Notes: a model not told the origin generated them from the letters alone. A stretch of DNA of 15,734 bases from Clostridia bacterium (GCA_017525805.1 JAFXSH010000081.1:1-15734); one strand, 5' to 3'; positions 8,370 through 15,641 are shown, numbered from the stretch's first letter. A program made the numbers and translations.

Positions 8370-9923
8370 TTACTCCTCCGCGCTGAAAATTTTCAATCGA
8401 TGCAGAATTTCCGCGATAAACAGCAGCACCATGCCGTCGATGCAGACGCCGCAGATCATTTGGTACCGTTCCAGCTCTGCCGTTCCGCTCAGGGAAATGA
8501 TGGAAGTCAGGTGGGCCAAACCGGTGAACAGGAGCAGCAGAAAGGTATCCAGCATGATCTGCCGCTCCCGGAAGGTGAAGCGCGCCTGATGGGGATTCAG
8601 CCCCCGCCGCTTTCGGAAAAGCGCCCAGTAAACGATGGCCAGGATCAATAGAAAGCCAGTGGTCTGGGGCAGGGAATTGGCCTTGAAATTGCTGTAAAAT
8701 GTCAATTGCCCATTTGCCGCGCGTTCAGGCTGGCCCGAATCGCTCTCAAAACTGCCCACATAGCTTCGCAGGGGGTGGAAAGCAGCCCGGACGCCCAGCT
8801 CCAGTAACCCGAAAAAAGCAATGGGATGACTGACATAGTGGAAAACGATGGAACCAACGGAATACTTGGGGAGAAAATCCCGCTGGATATCGGGATTGCC
8901 CGCCAGGGCGTAAGGATAGTTGCTATAACTGGACATATCGGTGAGCGTTTCAAAGCGGGCGTCAATGTCGAATTCCGCTAAGGCTTTTTCCGGGTCTTCC
9001 GCCCGCAGCAGCACGCCGTTGGTCATGGCGTGCAGTTTGGAAGCGTCCGAAAATCGATCCGTCCCCGCTGTGGCGCTCACGACCGATACGATCAGGATCA
9101 CCGCCGCGCTGACTGCCGCGATCAGGGAAATCTGCACCGTCCGGTCCTCCATCATGATCTGGCGGGCAAAAAAGATCGTGAACACCAGCCCCACCGCCGC
9201 GCAGTGGGATTCAGTGAGCGTAAGGGCGCATCCCGCCGCTAACAAGCCCACAAGGCCCGCCTGCGTCCAGCCTGCTTCTTTATGCTGCAGGCACAGGGAA
9301 AAGCCTAAGCAGTAAACCATGAAGATTTGCCAAAGGGCTTCGGGGTACAGGCTGTTGAAATAGGAAATCATGGCCGCGTCTCCCAAAACCACAGCGCCGA
9401 TGATCACCAGGAAGGTGGCTTCCGCCGCCACCTTTACACGGGAGGCAATGCCTCGCAGCGTCAGGTAAACGGCGGGGAGATACAGCAGCGTGTAAACGGC
9501 GGCCAGAAAACGGAGGTCAAACAGGTTGTCGTGGGTGAATTGATCGTCCACCCACATGGCGAAGCGGATGAGCAGCCGGTGAGCGGATATGCCCTCCGGC
9601 AGGTAGGTGGAATGCAGGTAAACGCGGACAAAATAGGCCCCGGTGGGATATACCAGATCCTGCCCGCGGTAGCCCAGCCCCGAACCCAGCAGGATGTCGT
9701 TCAGGGAGCCGTCGTCCGCCACGCCCACGAAGGGCGGGATGAACAGCGTGAACGCCGCCATCACCAGAACCAGCGCCGCGCCTGTCAGCGCGGCCAGGTC
9801 GGGGGAATACAGCTTGCCCATCCGGCGGTTGTATTCCTGAAACCCGTGCCGTGCCCGGTCGATCATTCTGACCAGCAGCGTTCGAAAGGTTTTCTGCTCA
9901 GTTTTGTTGCTCATGATCCTCAC
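8370..9923 (-). CDS. Polytopic GT-C-type membrane protein, possible WsfD-like hexose transferase
   Basis: This 517-residue protein has a basic cytoplasmic N-terminus of about 43 residues, then roughly ten hydrophobic segments. The first extracytoplasmic loop after helix 1 carries VADDGS (D70, D71), and a later loop carries YFNSLYPEA (E195). This acidic-pair-then-Glu layout is typical of GT-C glycosyltransferases that use polyprenyl-phosphate sugars. The layout resembles the WsfD-type hexose transferases of surface glycan clusters, but I rate that family name as tentative. It lies between the thioredoxin/GH8-like gene and the c-di-GMP receptor gene, an extra component compared with ydaJKLMN. 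The GTG at 9921-9923 overlaps the previous stop as GTGA. An in-frame ATG at 9912-9914 with GAGG just upstream is an alternative start. Neither ribosome site is strong. Confidence 0.7.
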   Translation of the reverse strand: MRIMSNKTEQKTFRTLLVRMIDRARHGFQEYNRRMGKLYSPDLAALTGAALVLVMAAFTLFIPPFVGVADDGSLNDILLGSGLGYRGQDLVYPTGAYFVRVYLHSTYLPEGISAHRLLIRFAMWVDDQFTHDNLFDLRFLAAVYTLLYLPAVYLTLRGIASRVKVAAEATFLVIIGAVVLGDAAMISYFNSLYPEALWQIFMVYCLGFSLCLQHKEAGWTQAGLVGLLAAGCALTLTESHCAAVGLVFTIFFARQIMMEDRTVQISLIAAVSAAVILIVSVVSATAGTDRFSDASKLHAMTNGVLLRAEDPEKALAEFDIDARFETLTDMSSYSNYPYALAGNPDIQRDFLPKYSVGSIVFHYVSHPIAFFGLLELGVRAAFHPLRSYVGSFESDSGQPERAANGQLTFYSNFKANSLPQTTGFLLILAIVYWALFRKRRGLNPHQARFTFRERQIMLDTFLLLLFTGLAHLTSIISLSGTAELERYQMICGVCIDGMVLLFIAEILHRLKIFSAEE

Positions 9924-11620
9924 ATTCCCCGGAATTCGTTTCCGCCGCTGGCCAGGGCGTTTACCAGCAGGGGTATCAGCTGGTCGAAAGCATGGGCGGC
10001 GGCGCCTTTCTGGGCGTAAGCGCCATAACGGGCGTCTTTCGCATCCAGCACGTACATCCTGTCCATACGGCGCAGGGCCGTTTCAAAAGCGGCATTATCG
10101 CCCGCTTCTTTAGCAATGAGCGCCGCCAGCCCCCAAACGGCGGTGGAATGAAACTCAAAGCCTTTTACCACTGTGCCGTCCGGGTGATACCGGGCAGCCA
10201 GCGCGCCTGTTTCAATCTTTTCGCGCAGCCAAATCCAGGCATCTTCCGGCAAAGCGCCGGCGCGGCTCAGGTTCCACAGGGTATACAGCGCCTCCGCCGT
10301 ATTCAGATCATCCTGACTGTATGCGGCGGTTTCATAATCGTAACCGGTATAGTACAAGGGGAATGCGTCGGAGATGCGGCCCCCCGCCAGCACGGTTTCC
10401 GCGTTTGCAAGCACCGGGGCGAAAGCCGCGTCCTCCTCGGCCAGTGCCCGCAGGCAGGCAAGATCCAGATAGCAAAGGGAAATGGTGTGGGCCTGGCCCT
10501 CGCCCTCCAGCACCACCCAATCTGTAAGGCCCTCTTGGGCGTTGACACAGCGGCCCAGCAGGGCTTGCGCTATTTCTTCCGCCAGGGGGGCGTAGGGTTC
10601 GACACCCCATTTTTCCGCCGCTCCGCGCAGGGCTTGGAGGATACGCAGATCGTCCAGGGAGGCGTTCACCGCACCTGCCTTTTTTTCGCCCACGTACCAG
10701 GCGGCCAGGCCGTTTTTCAGCATTTCCGTCTGGGTGAAAGCCAGGGTCTGATCGAACAGGGCCTGATCTTCCCGGATCAGGGCGTACCACAGCATCAGGC
10801 CTTGGCTTTCGCTGAGCACGTCCGTGCCGGTAGGGGAATCCCCCTCGGCTGCCGTACTGGTGCACACGCCGCCCCGGCCGTTGGACAGGCTGCCCTGTAT
10901 GAAGGAAAGCCCCGCGCTGTCCCGTCCCCGGCAGGCGCGGTCCAGCAGGCCTTCGCACTGACCGGCGGTCAGGGTGCCGTTGGCGTATGCCCGCACGGCG
11001 CCGTCCTTGTCCAGCACGACGGAGGAGGGAATCTCCCGCATGCCCCAGGCTGAATAGACCGCTTCGTCGGGATCGTACAGTACTGGAGCGGTCACGCCGT
11101 ATTCAGCGATTTTCTGCTGAGCGGCTTCCACGCTTTCCTTTGCCCGGTTCAGCCGGTTCACCAGCAGCAGACGCACGCCGCAGGTTTCGGCCAGGACTTC
11201 CATTTCCCGGATCACTTCAAACTGGCGGTTGCAGTCCGGACACCAACTGGCCCAGAACACCAGCCACACGTCGCTTTCCTCCCGGGCGATCCAATCCCGC
11301 AGAGAAACGGCGTTTCCCTGCTCATCAGTAAACACCGCTTCGGGAGGCGTCCTGGAAATTGCTAAATTTTGAGGGAGCCAGTCTTCCGGCGTGGCCAAAG
11401 CCTGATTCTGTCCGGCGGCGGGGGAGGGCGTCACGGCGGGGACGGCGTCCGTATCATCGCGCAGCAGGCGCGAGGCAAACAGAACCAGCACGGTGGCGGC
11501 CAGCAAAAGCAGCGCGATGCAGACGTATAAGGTATATCGAGCGCGATCATGCTGTTTCCTGCCGGTTTCCGCTTCGTCTTTTTTGAAAAATCTTTTCCCA
11601 GCCGCCATGTTTTTTGACAA
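9920..11620 (-). CDS. Membrane-anchored thioredoxin-like domain fused to GH8-like glycosidase (YdaJ-related)
   Basis: This protein has up to 566 residues. One membrane helix (about 30-50) anchors it. A Thr/Pro/Ala-rich linker (about 57-80) leads to a TlpA-like thioredoxin domain (about 88-230) with WASWCPDC (C127, C130) and the cis-proline loop REIPSS (P198). Residues about 266-555 look like a GH8-type alpha/alpha barrel. LSESQ (E271) matches the SEGQ motif holding the GH8 general acid, and ASLDDLRIL (320-327) matches the conserved Asp-containing helix. GH8 enzymes accompany bacterial cellulose-type synthases (BcsZ, CcsZ, YdaJ) and trim the polymer. This is the first gene of the operon. GGAGG at 11624-11628 lies only 3 nt from the TTG at 11618-11620 and 15 nt from the ATG at 11606-11608, so the start is uncertain by four codons. 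Fusion to a thioredoxin domain is unusual. Confidence 0.8.
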   Translation of the reverse strand: MSKNMAAGKRFFKKDEAETGRKQHDRARYTLYVCIALLLLAATVLVLFASRLLRDDTDAVPAVTPSPAAGQNQALATPEDWLPQNLAISRTPPEAVFTDEQGNAVSLRDWIAREESDVWLVFWASWCPDCNRQFEVIREMEVLAETCGVRLLLVNRLNRAKESVEAAQQKIAEYGVTAPVLYDPDEAVYSAWGMREIPSSVVLDKDGAVRAYANGTLTAGQCEGLLDRACRGRDSAGLSFIQGSLSNGRGGVCTSTAAEGDSPTGTDVLSESQGLMLWYALIREDQALFDQTLAFTQTEMLKNGLAAWYVGEKKAGAVNASLDDLRILQALRGAAEKWGVEPYAPLAEEIAQALLGRCVNAQEGLTDWVVLEGEGQAHTISLCYLDLACLRALAEEDAAFAPVLANAETVLAGGRISDAFPLYYTGYDYETAAYSQDDLNTAEALYTLWNLSRAGALPEDAWIWLREKIETGALAARYHPDGTVVKGFEFHSTAVWGLAALIAKEAGDNAAFETALRRMDRMYVLDAKDARYGAYAQKGAAAHAFDQLIPLLVNALASGGNEFRGM

Positions 11621-11623
11621 AAT

Positions 11624-11628
11624 CCTCC
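11624..11628 (-). promoter_or_regulatory. GGAGG ribosome binding site with awkward spacing
   Basis: This strong GGAGG is the only good ribosome site ahead of the thioredoxin/GH8-like gene. It is 3 nt from a TTG and 15 nt from the first in-frame ATG, so neither start is ideally placed. An in-frame stop lies just upstream, which rules out longer forms. Confidence 0.6.
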
Positions 11629-11686
11629 ATCAATCTTCATGATCTTATGGTGAAAAATCCGGGGAAAGTAAGAAATTTCCAGAATC

Positions 11687-11705
11687 AAACTGAATTATAC
11701 AGTTT
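11687..11705. promoter_or_regulatory. Inverted repeat AAACTG-N7-CAGTTT, possible operator
   Basis: A perfect 6-bp dyad with a 7-bp centre lies just downstream of the main -10 box. On the minus strand its centre contains a second TATAAT-like box (11694-11699). Its position suits a repressor site or a short hairpin near the 5' end of the exopolysaccharide transcript. There is no further support from sequence alone. Confidence 0.35.
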
Positions 11706-11715
11706 TACAACTATT

Positions 11716-11744
11716 ATTATATACATAATTGCTCCGTTTTTCAA
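11716..11744 (-). promoter_or_regulatory. Sigma-A promoter of the exopolysaccharide operon
   Basis: On the minus strand a TTGAAA -35 box (11739-11744) and a perfect TATAAT -10 box (11716-11721) are separated by exactly 17 bp. Initiation would fall near 11709, leaving a leader of about 90 nt before the first gene. It is the only strong promoter noticed upstream of the seven-gene operon. Confidence 0.8.
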
Positions 11745-11788
11745 GGTACTCCCGCAAATTTCCGGGTGAATGATCGCACATTTTTGTG

Positions 11789-11816
11789 AAAAAAAGCACA
11801 GCGGGCGCTGTGCTTT
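11789..11816 (-). terminator. Rho-independent terminator after the ThuA-family gene
   Basis: A perfect 10-bp stem (AAAGCACAGC at 11793-11802 with GCTGTGCTTT at 11807-11816) closes a 4-nt loop. On the minus strand a run of seven T follows. It lies 28 nt beyond the ThuA-family stop and separates this unit from the exopolysaccharide promoter. Confidence 0.9.
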
Positions 11817-11844
11817 GATTGTCAAACGAGGATATTTGATTCAT

Positions 11845-12579
11845 TCAGCCTTTTTCTTCCAGGGGAGGGGCAAATTCGCTATGCAGCGGACGATCCAGCG
11901 CCCGGTCGCGGGCAGCCCAGCGGGCGGCGTTGCGCAGGATCAGCTGCACGTTGGGATTATAGTAGGAGCGCAGGGTTTCGTGGCCGGGCTGGAAATAGAA
12001 AATTTTGCCGTAGCCCCGCTCAAAGCAGCAGGCGGAGCGGAATACATCGCCGGATTCATACCAGCCGATGGCCAGCAAAGCGTCCGGCGCGGGAATATCG
12101 AACCGTTCGCCGTACATTTCTTCCGCTTCCAGTTCAAACCATGCGGGTACGCCCCGCATGATGGGATGGGCGGGCTCGATGACGAAAAGTCGTTCCTTAT
12201 CCTTGTTTTCATGCCAGCGCAGGGAGCATTGGGTGCCCATCAGGCGCTGCATGATCTTGGATTCGTGGCCGGAATGCAGCACGATCAGGCCCATGCCCCG
12301 CAGCACCCGCTGCTGCACTCTTGTCACGATCTCGTCGGGTACCTTGGAATGCTTGCAGTGGCCCCACCACACCAGCACGTCGGTATCGTCCAAGATTTCT
12401 TCCGTCAATCCCGCTTCGGGCTGGGACAGCCAGGCGGTGCGCACCTTGAATTCCGGCTGCCCTTCGTAGATAGCGGCCACCGCCCCCAGCACCCCCTGGG
12501 GATAGACGGCCAATACGCTTTCCGCGCTTTCCGCAGCGCAATCCTCGTTCCAAACGGTCACATGAATGGACAATGCCAT
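11845..12579 (-). CDS. ThuA-family protein (glutamine-amidotransferase-like fold)
   Basis: This 244-residue protein has no signal peptide or membrane segment, so it is probably cytoplasmic. The sequence follows the ThuA pattern: an N-terminal strand with VTVWNED (8-14), a DVLVWWGH segment (67-74), LIVLHSGHES around the nucleophile-elbow region (98-107), PAHPIMRGVP in the middle, and a C-terminal GYGKIFYFQPGHE followed by the conserved helix with NAARWA. ThuA proteins have a class I glutamine amidotransferase-like fold and are linked to sugar catabolism, first through trehalose use in Sinorhizobium. The exact reaction of this member is not evident. The ATG has GGAAAGGA about 5 nt upstream. It lies 44 nt after the MATE gene and ends at a strong terminator, so it is the last gene of that small operon. 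Confidence 0.85.
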   Translation of the reverse strand: MALSIHVTVWNEDCAAESAESVLAVYPQGVLGAVAAIYEGQPEFKVRTAWLSQPEAGLTEEILDDTDVLVWWGHCKHSKVPDEIVTRVQQRVLRGMGLIVLHSGHESKIMQRLMGTQCSLRWHENKDKERLFVIEPAHPIMRGVPAWFELEAEEMYGERFDIPAPDALLAIGWYESGDVFRSACCFERGYGKIFYFQPGHETLRSYYNPNVQLILRNAARWAARDRALDRPLHSEFAPPLEEKG

Positions 12580-12600
12580 CGCTTCCTTTCCTATCTTTCA

Positions 12601-12617
12601 GCGCCCCATCCGGGCGC
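12601..12617 (-). other. GC-rich hairpin between the MATE and ThuA-family genes
   Basis: A perfect 6-bp GC stem (GCGCCC / GGGCGC) with a 5-nt loop lies in the 44-nt gap, 7 nt after the MATE stop. No T-run follows on the minus strand, so it is more likely an RNA-stability or processing hairpin, or a weak attenuator, than a terminator. Confidence 0.4.
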
Positions 12618-12623
12618 GTGGAA

Positions 12624-14072
12624 TCAAACTTTCTTATCCTTCCATTTTCCGCTGGCGAAGCGGGGATAGAAGAAGACGAACCTGAGCACGATTTCGGACA
12701 GGCCGAAGATCCAGGTGCCCACCAGCTCCAAATGCAGCACGTTCACCGCCAGCACCGCCATGATGGGCCGCACCACGGATACGCAGACGGTGGCGACCAG
12801 GGCTACGTACAGGTTATCGCCCGCCCCCCGCAGGGAACCGGACAGCACCACGCTGCTGGTCTGGAAGGGCTGGATGGCGGCCAATACCAGCATGGTGCTG
12901 GCGGCGTAGGATATCACCTGCCCGGCGTTCAGGGTGTTTTCCCCGATGAACAGGCTTACGATCTGATACCGGAAAGCCACGATTATTACGCCGAGCACCA
13001 GGGAGATCATCACCGCGAACCGCTGGCTGATCTTGCCGTACAGCATCGAAAGATCAGGCCGCTTCCGCCCTAAATTCTGGCCAACTAAAGCGGTGGCCGC
13101 CACGCCCAAACCGTCGCCAAAGGTGAAGGTGATGCTCAAAAACTGCATGCAGATCTGGTTGGCGGCGTACATGGTGGTGCCTAAGGAAAACAGGATGCGG
13201 GCGTACACGAAAAAGCCGAAGCGCACGCCTAATTGCTCGATGGCCGCGTTGCCGCCCACCTTCACGATGGAACGCATGCTGTCCTTATCGAAGCGCCATT
13301 TATCGCGCAGGGAAAGATGCAGATAGCCCTTGTACTTTCCGCCCGACACAACAGTGGCAAGGGCCATGAGGAATCCGGCGCACATGCCGATTACCGAAGC
13401 GATCGCCGCGCCGCGCACCTCCAGCCGGGGGAAGCCCAAATGACCGCCAATCAGGCAAAAATTGAAAAACACGTTGATCAGGTTGCTGCCCATGTTCACC
13501 CACATGGTGATCTTGGTTTTGCCGATGCCCCGCTGAGCCGCGCAAATGCACATCGATAAAGCGTTGATGGGCAGGGCGTAATTCATGATGGTGAAATAGT
13601 CCACCGCGTCGAGGAATACCTTTTCGCTCTCCGCGCTGTCTCCGCCCGCCAGCCGCATGAGGGGCACGGCGAACACGTCCGCCAGCATCGCAAGCAGCAG
13701 CGACATGCCCAAGGCCAGCATCAGGGCGTTGCGCAGGGTGGCGTTGGCGGCCTCCTGCCTTTCCTCTCCCTTGCGCCGGGCCACGATGGCCGTGATGCCC
13801 ACGTTCAGCGCGAAGAACAGGCACAAAAGCACCATCCGGGGCTGGGTGGGCAGGCCCACGGAGGACAGCCCTTCCGCCCCCAATTCGTTGCCCACCATGA
13901 TGGTGTCCACCGTGCCGATCAGGCTCATGAGCACCATTTCGATGATGGAGGGCAGCGCGATGCGCATCACGTCCCCATAAGCGGTTTTTCCGTCCGGCAA
14001 ATCCCCCTGGCGGTGCTCCCGCTTCACCAGGTATTCCGGGGCAAGCAGCCGCCGCAGCACATTGCTTTCCAC
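12624..14072 (-). CDS. MATE family efflux transporter
   Basis: This 482-residue transporter has about twelve membrane helices in two homologous halves, the normal length for multidrug and toxin extrusion proteins. The family signature is clear near helix 1: SIIEMVLMSLIGTVDTIMVG followed by GAEGLSSVGLPTQP (about 42-75). The repeat in the second half is introduced by the GNAAIEQLG segment. MATE proteins export organic cations or other small molecules in exchange for Na+ or H+. The substrate cannot be told from sequence. The start is a GTG with AAAGGAGGG about 8 nt upstream. The N-terminus (about 1-32) is a hydrophilic, charged extension before helix 1. It has its own promoter at 14113-14141, divergent from the phosphatase gene, and is followed by the ThuA-family gene, with which it is probably co-transcribed. 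Confidence 0.93.
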   Translation of the reverse strand: MESNVLRRLLAPEYLVKREHRQGDLPDGKTAYGDVMRIALPSIIEMVLMSLIGTVDTIMVGNELGAEGLSSVGLPTQPRMVLLCLFFALNVGITAIVARRKGEERQEAANATLRNALMLALGMSLLLAMLADVFAVPLMRLAGGDSAESEKVFLDAVDYFTIMNYALPINALSMCICAAQRGIGKTKITMWVNMGSNLINVFFNFCLIGGHLGFPRLEVRGAAIASVIGMCAGFLMALATVVSGGKYKGYLHLSLRDKWRFDKDSMRSIVKVGGNAAIEQLGVRFGFFVYARILFSLGTTMYAANQICMQFLSITFTFGDGLGVAATALVGQNLGRKRPDLSMLYGKISQRFAVMISLVLGVIIVAFRYQIVSLFIGENTLNAGQVISYAASTMLVLAAIQPFQTSSVVLSGSLRGAGDNLYVALVATVCVSVVRPIMAVLAVNVLHLELVGTWIFGLSEIVLRFVFFYPRFASGKWKDKKV

Positions 14073-14112
14073 GCCACACGCCCTCCTTTCGTAACATCAG
14101 CCGTTCAGAAAA

Positions 14113-14141
14113 ATTCTACCATACTTTCCCCCGCTTGTAAA
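14113..14141 (-). promoter_or_regulatory. Promoter of the MATE-ThuA operon
   Basis: On the minus strand a TTTACA -35 box (14136-14141) and a TAGAAT -10 box (14113-14118) are spaced by exactly 17 bp. The expected transcript starts near 14106, about 34 nt before the GTG start. Confidence 0.7.
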
Positions 14142-14207
14142 TTCTGATACCGGGAAAAATTGTTAAAGCTGGAAGGAGGCAGGAAGGAGAACCTGTTCAG
14201 CATGCTC

Positions 14208-14236
14208 TTGCGGAAAGGCGGATTTTGCATTATGAT
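14208..14236 (+). promoter_or_regulatory. Promoter of the exported phosphatase gene
   Basis: A TTGCGG -35 box (14208-14213) and a TATGAT -10 box (14231-14236) are separated by exactly 17 bp. Initiation near 14243 leaves a leader of about 35 nt before the GTG start. Confidence 0.7.
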
Positions 14237-14277
14237 AGAGGCGTACAATCAATAATTGAACCGGAGGTTGAGCGCCT

Positions 14278-15471
14278 GTGAAAAAAATCCTTTCCCTGCT
14301 GCTTTCCATATGCCTGCTGCTGGCGCTTCTTATGACGTCCGCCCTGGCGGAAGGTGAAATCACGGTAACGGAGATTCAGAAATATGGCAATCTGGTGCTG
14401 TCCCTGTCAGGGTCCGAATTCCTGGCGATGGGCTACGCCTACGGCGACGTGGTGACCGCCACTATCAACGGCGAAGACTACGAGATGCCCGTAGGCGACA
14501 ACTATTCCGACGTGGACCAGGGCACCATGATCTGCCGCGTGTTAGTGAAGGAAGAAACCGGCGAGGATTACTTGATTCTGGCCATCAACATGGGCGATCT
14601 GGCCACTACCGCAGGCATCGCCGTGAAGGAAAAGATCGAGGCCGATCCCGGGTATGTATGGCATTACCAGGTGAAAGAGCCCGTGGCTGTATCCTTTGCC
14701 ATGAAGGAACAGGGCGGCTACTATGACCAGTATGTGATGCATCAACTGGTTCGCAGCGAAAACCGGGAGGATTATCCCGACCTGACCGACGAACAGTACG
14801 CCAACTTCCGGGAAGTGAAAGTGGGCAATATCGGCGCGGGCAAGCTGTACCGATCCTCCTCTCCCGTGAATCCCGAGATCAACCGCAATCGGGAAGCGGA
14901 CGCGGCGGCAGCGGCGGCGGGCGTGAAAACCTTTATCAACCTGGCCGATAACGAGGAAACAATGAAAGCCTTCGAAGGCTTCGCCGATTCCTACAGCGCC
15001 GGGCAAAAGGTGATCTGCCTGAACCTGGGCGTGGATTTTGCTTCCGACGAATTTAAGGCCGGGCTGGCCGAGGCCCTGCGTTTCATCGCCGCCAACGAAC
15101 CACCCTTTCTGGTGTACTGCAATGAGGGCAAGGATCGGGCCGGCTTCATCTGCGCCGTGCTGGAAGCGCTCATGGGCGCGACCCCCGAGGAAATTACCGC
15201 CGATTATATGGCGACCTATTATAACTATTACGGCGTCCAGCCGGGTACTGAACAGTACGACGTCATTGCCGCCAGCAATATCCAGAAGAGCCTGGCTTCC
15301 GCATTCCATATGGCCGACTTCTTTGAGGGCCCCGACCTGATGGCCAGGGCTGTGCATTACATGGTTGAAATCGGCCTGAGCAGCGAGGAATATGGCGCCG
15401 TGTTCACCAAATTGCTGAACGGCCGTATCGTGCCGGCGGCGGAACCGCAGATTTCGTATCTGACCTTCTGA
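14278..15471 (+). CDS. Exported tyrosine-phosphatase-family protein with N-terminal SAM-hydroxide-adenosyltransferase-C-like domain
   Basis: This is a 397-residue protein. Residues 1-24 are a signal peptide (MKK, Leu-rich core, ALA before EGE). Residues 27-115 (VTEIQKYGNLVLS, GDVV, a Y-DVDQG segment, LAINMGDLA) resemble the barrel-like C-terminal domain of SAM hydroxide adenosyltransferases. No N-terminal catalytic domain of that family is present. Residues 175-345 are a PF13350-type protein tyrosine phosphatase. It begins at NIGAGKLYRSSSP, contains FINLADN, and has the P-loop CNEGKDR (C281 to R287, CX5R), then the AGF helix. The residue before the catalytic Cys is Tyr280 instead of the usual His. 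The protein should act outside the cell membrane on phosphorylated proteins, lipids or small molecules. The GTG start has GGAGG about 10 nt upstream. The gene is monocistronic. Confidence 0.85.
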   Translation: MKKILSLLLSICLLLALLMTSALAEGEITVTEIQKYGNLVLSLSGSEFLAMGYAYGDVVTATINGEDYEMPVGDNYSDVDQGTMICRVLVKEETGEDYLILAINMGDLATTAGIAVKEKIEADPGYVWHYQVKEPVAVSFAMKEQGGYYDQYVMHQLVRSENREDYPDLTDEQYANFREVKVGNIGAGKLYRSSSPVNPEINRNREADAAAAAAGVKTFINLADNEETMKAFEGFADSYSAGQKVICLNLGVDFASDEFKAGLAEALRFIAANEPPFLVYCNEGKDRAGFICAVLEALMGATPEEITADYMATYYNYYGVQPGTEQYDVIAASNIQKSLASAFHMADFFEGPDLMARAVHYMVEIGLSSEEYGAVFTKLLNGRIVPAAEPQISYLTF

Positions 15472-15492
15472 CCCCACGCTAAAGGGAAAAAA

Positions 15493-15540
15493 GCCGCGCG
15501 GCCCGGTCCCGGATGGACCATGAGCCGCGCGGCGTTCTTT
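15493..15540 (+). terminator. Two-tier, probably bidirectional terminator
   Basis: A self-complementary 10-mer GCCGCGCGGC occurs at 15493-15502 and again at 15524-15533. The two copies pair as an outer stem, and GGTCC (15505-15509) pairs with GGACC (15515-15519) as an inner stem. GTTCTTTT follows on the plus strand and a run of six T on the minus strand, so it could stop transcription from both sides. It begins 22 nt after the phosphatase stop. Confidence 0.8.
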
Positions 15541-15597
15541 TGGGGTAATTATTTAGACGAGGTATTTTCAAGAACACTTTAAGTAACCAGGAGAACT

Positions 15598-15641
15598 GTG
15601 GGGCTTTGCCCCACACCCCACCAGGGAGGTGACCTCCCTGG
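15598..15641. repeat. Paired-hairpin intergenic element
   Basis: Two perfect hairpins stand side by side. GTGGGGC/GCCCCAC with loop TTT spans 15598-15614, and CCAGGGAGG/CCTCCCTGG with loop TGA spans 15621-15641. Elements of this type (a GGGGC hairpin followed by a CCAGGG hairpin) are, from memory, dispersed in Oscillospiraceae-like Clostridia genomes. Here it lies downstream of the terminator in gene-free DNA. The remaining 15642-15734 holds nothing I recognise. Confidence 0.6.

Noticed and set aside
11621..11715. Possible riboswitch (for example c-di-GMP type) in the operon leader
   Set aside because: The leader is only about 90 nt, A/T-rich, and shows no conserved riboswitch core or terminator-type hairpin before the first gene.
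14163..14363. 66-codon minus-strand frame across the divergent promoter region
   Set aside because: It covers the plus-strand promoter and the reverse of the signal-peptide codons. It has no credible ribosome site.
14542..15477. 311-codon minus-strand frame opposite the phosphatase
   Set aside because: The phosphatase has a signal peptide, catalytic motif, promoter and terminator. The opposite frame has none of these.
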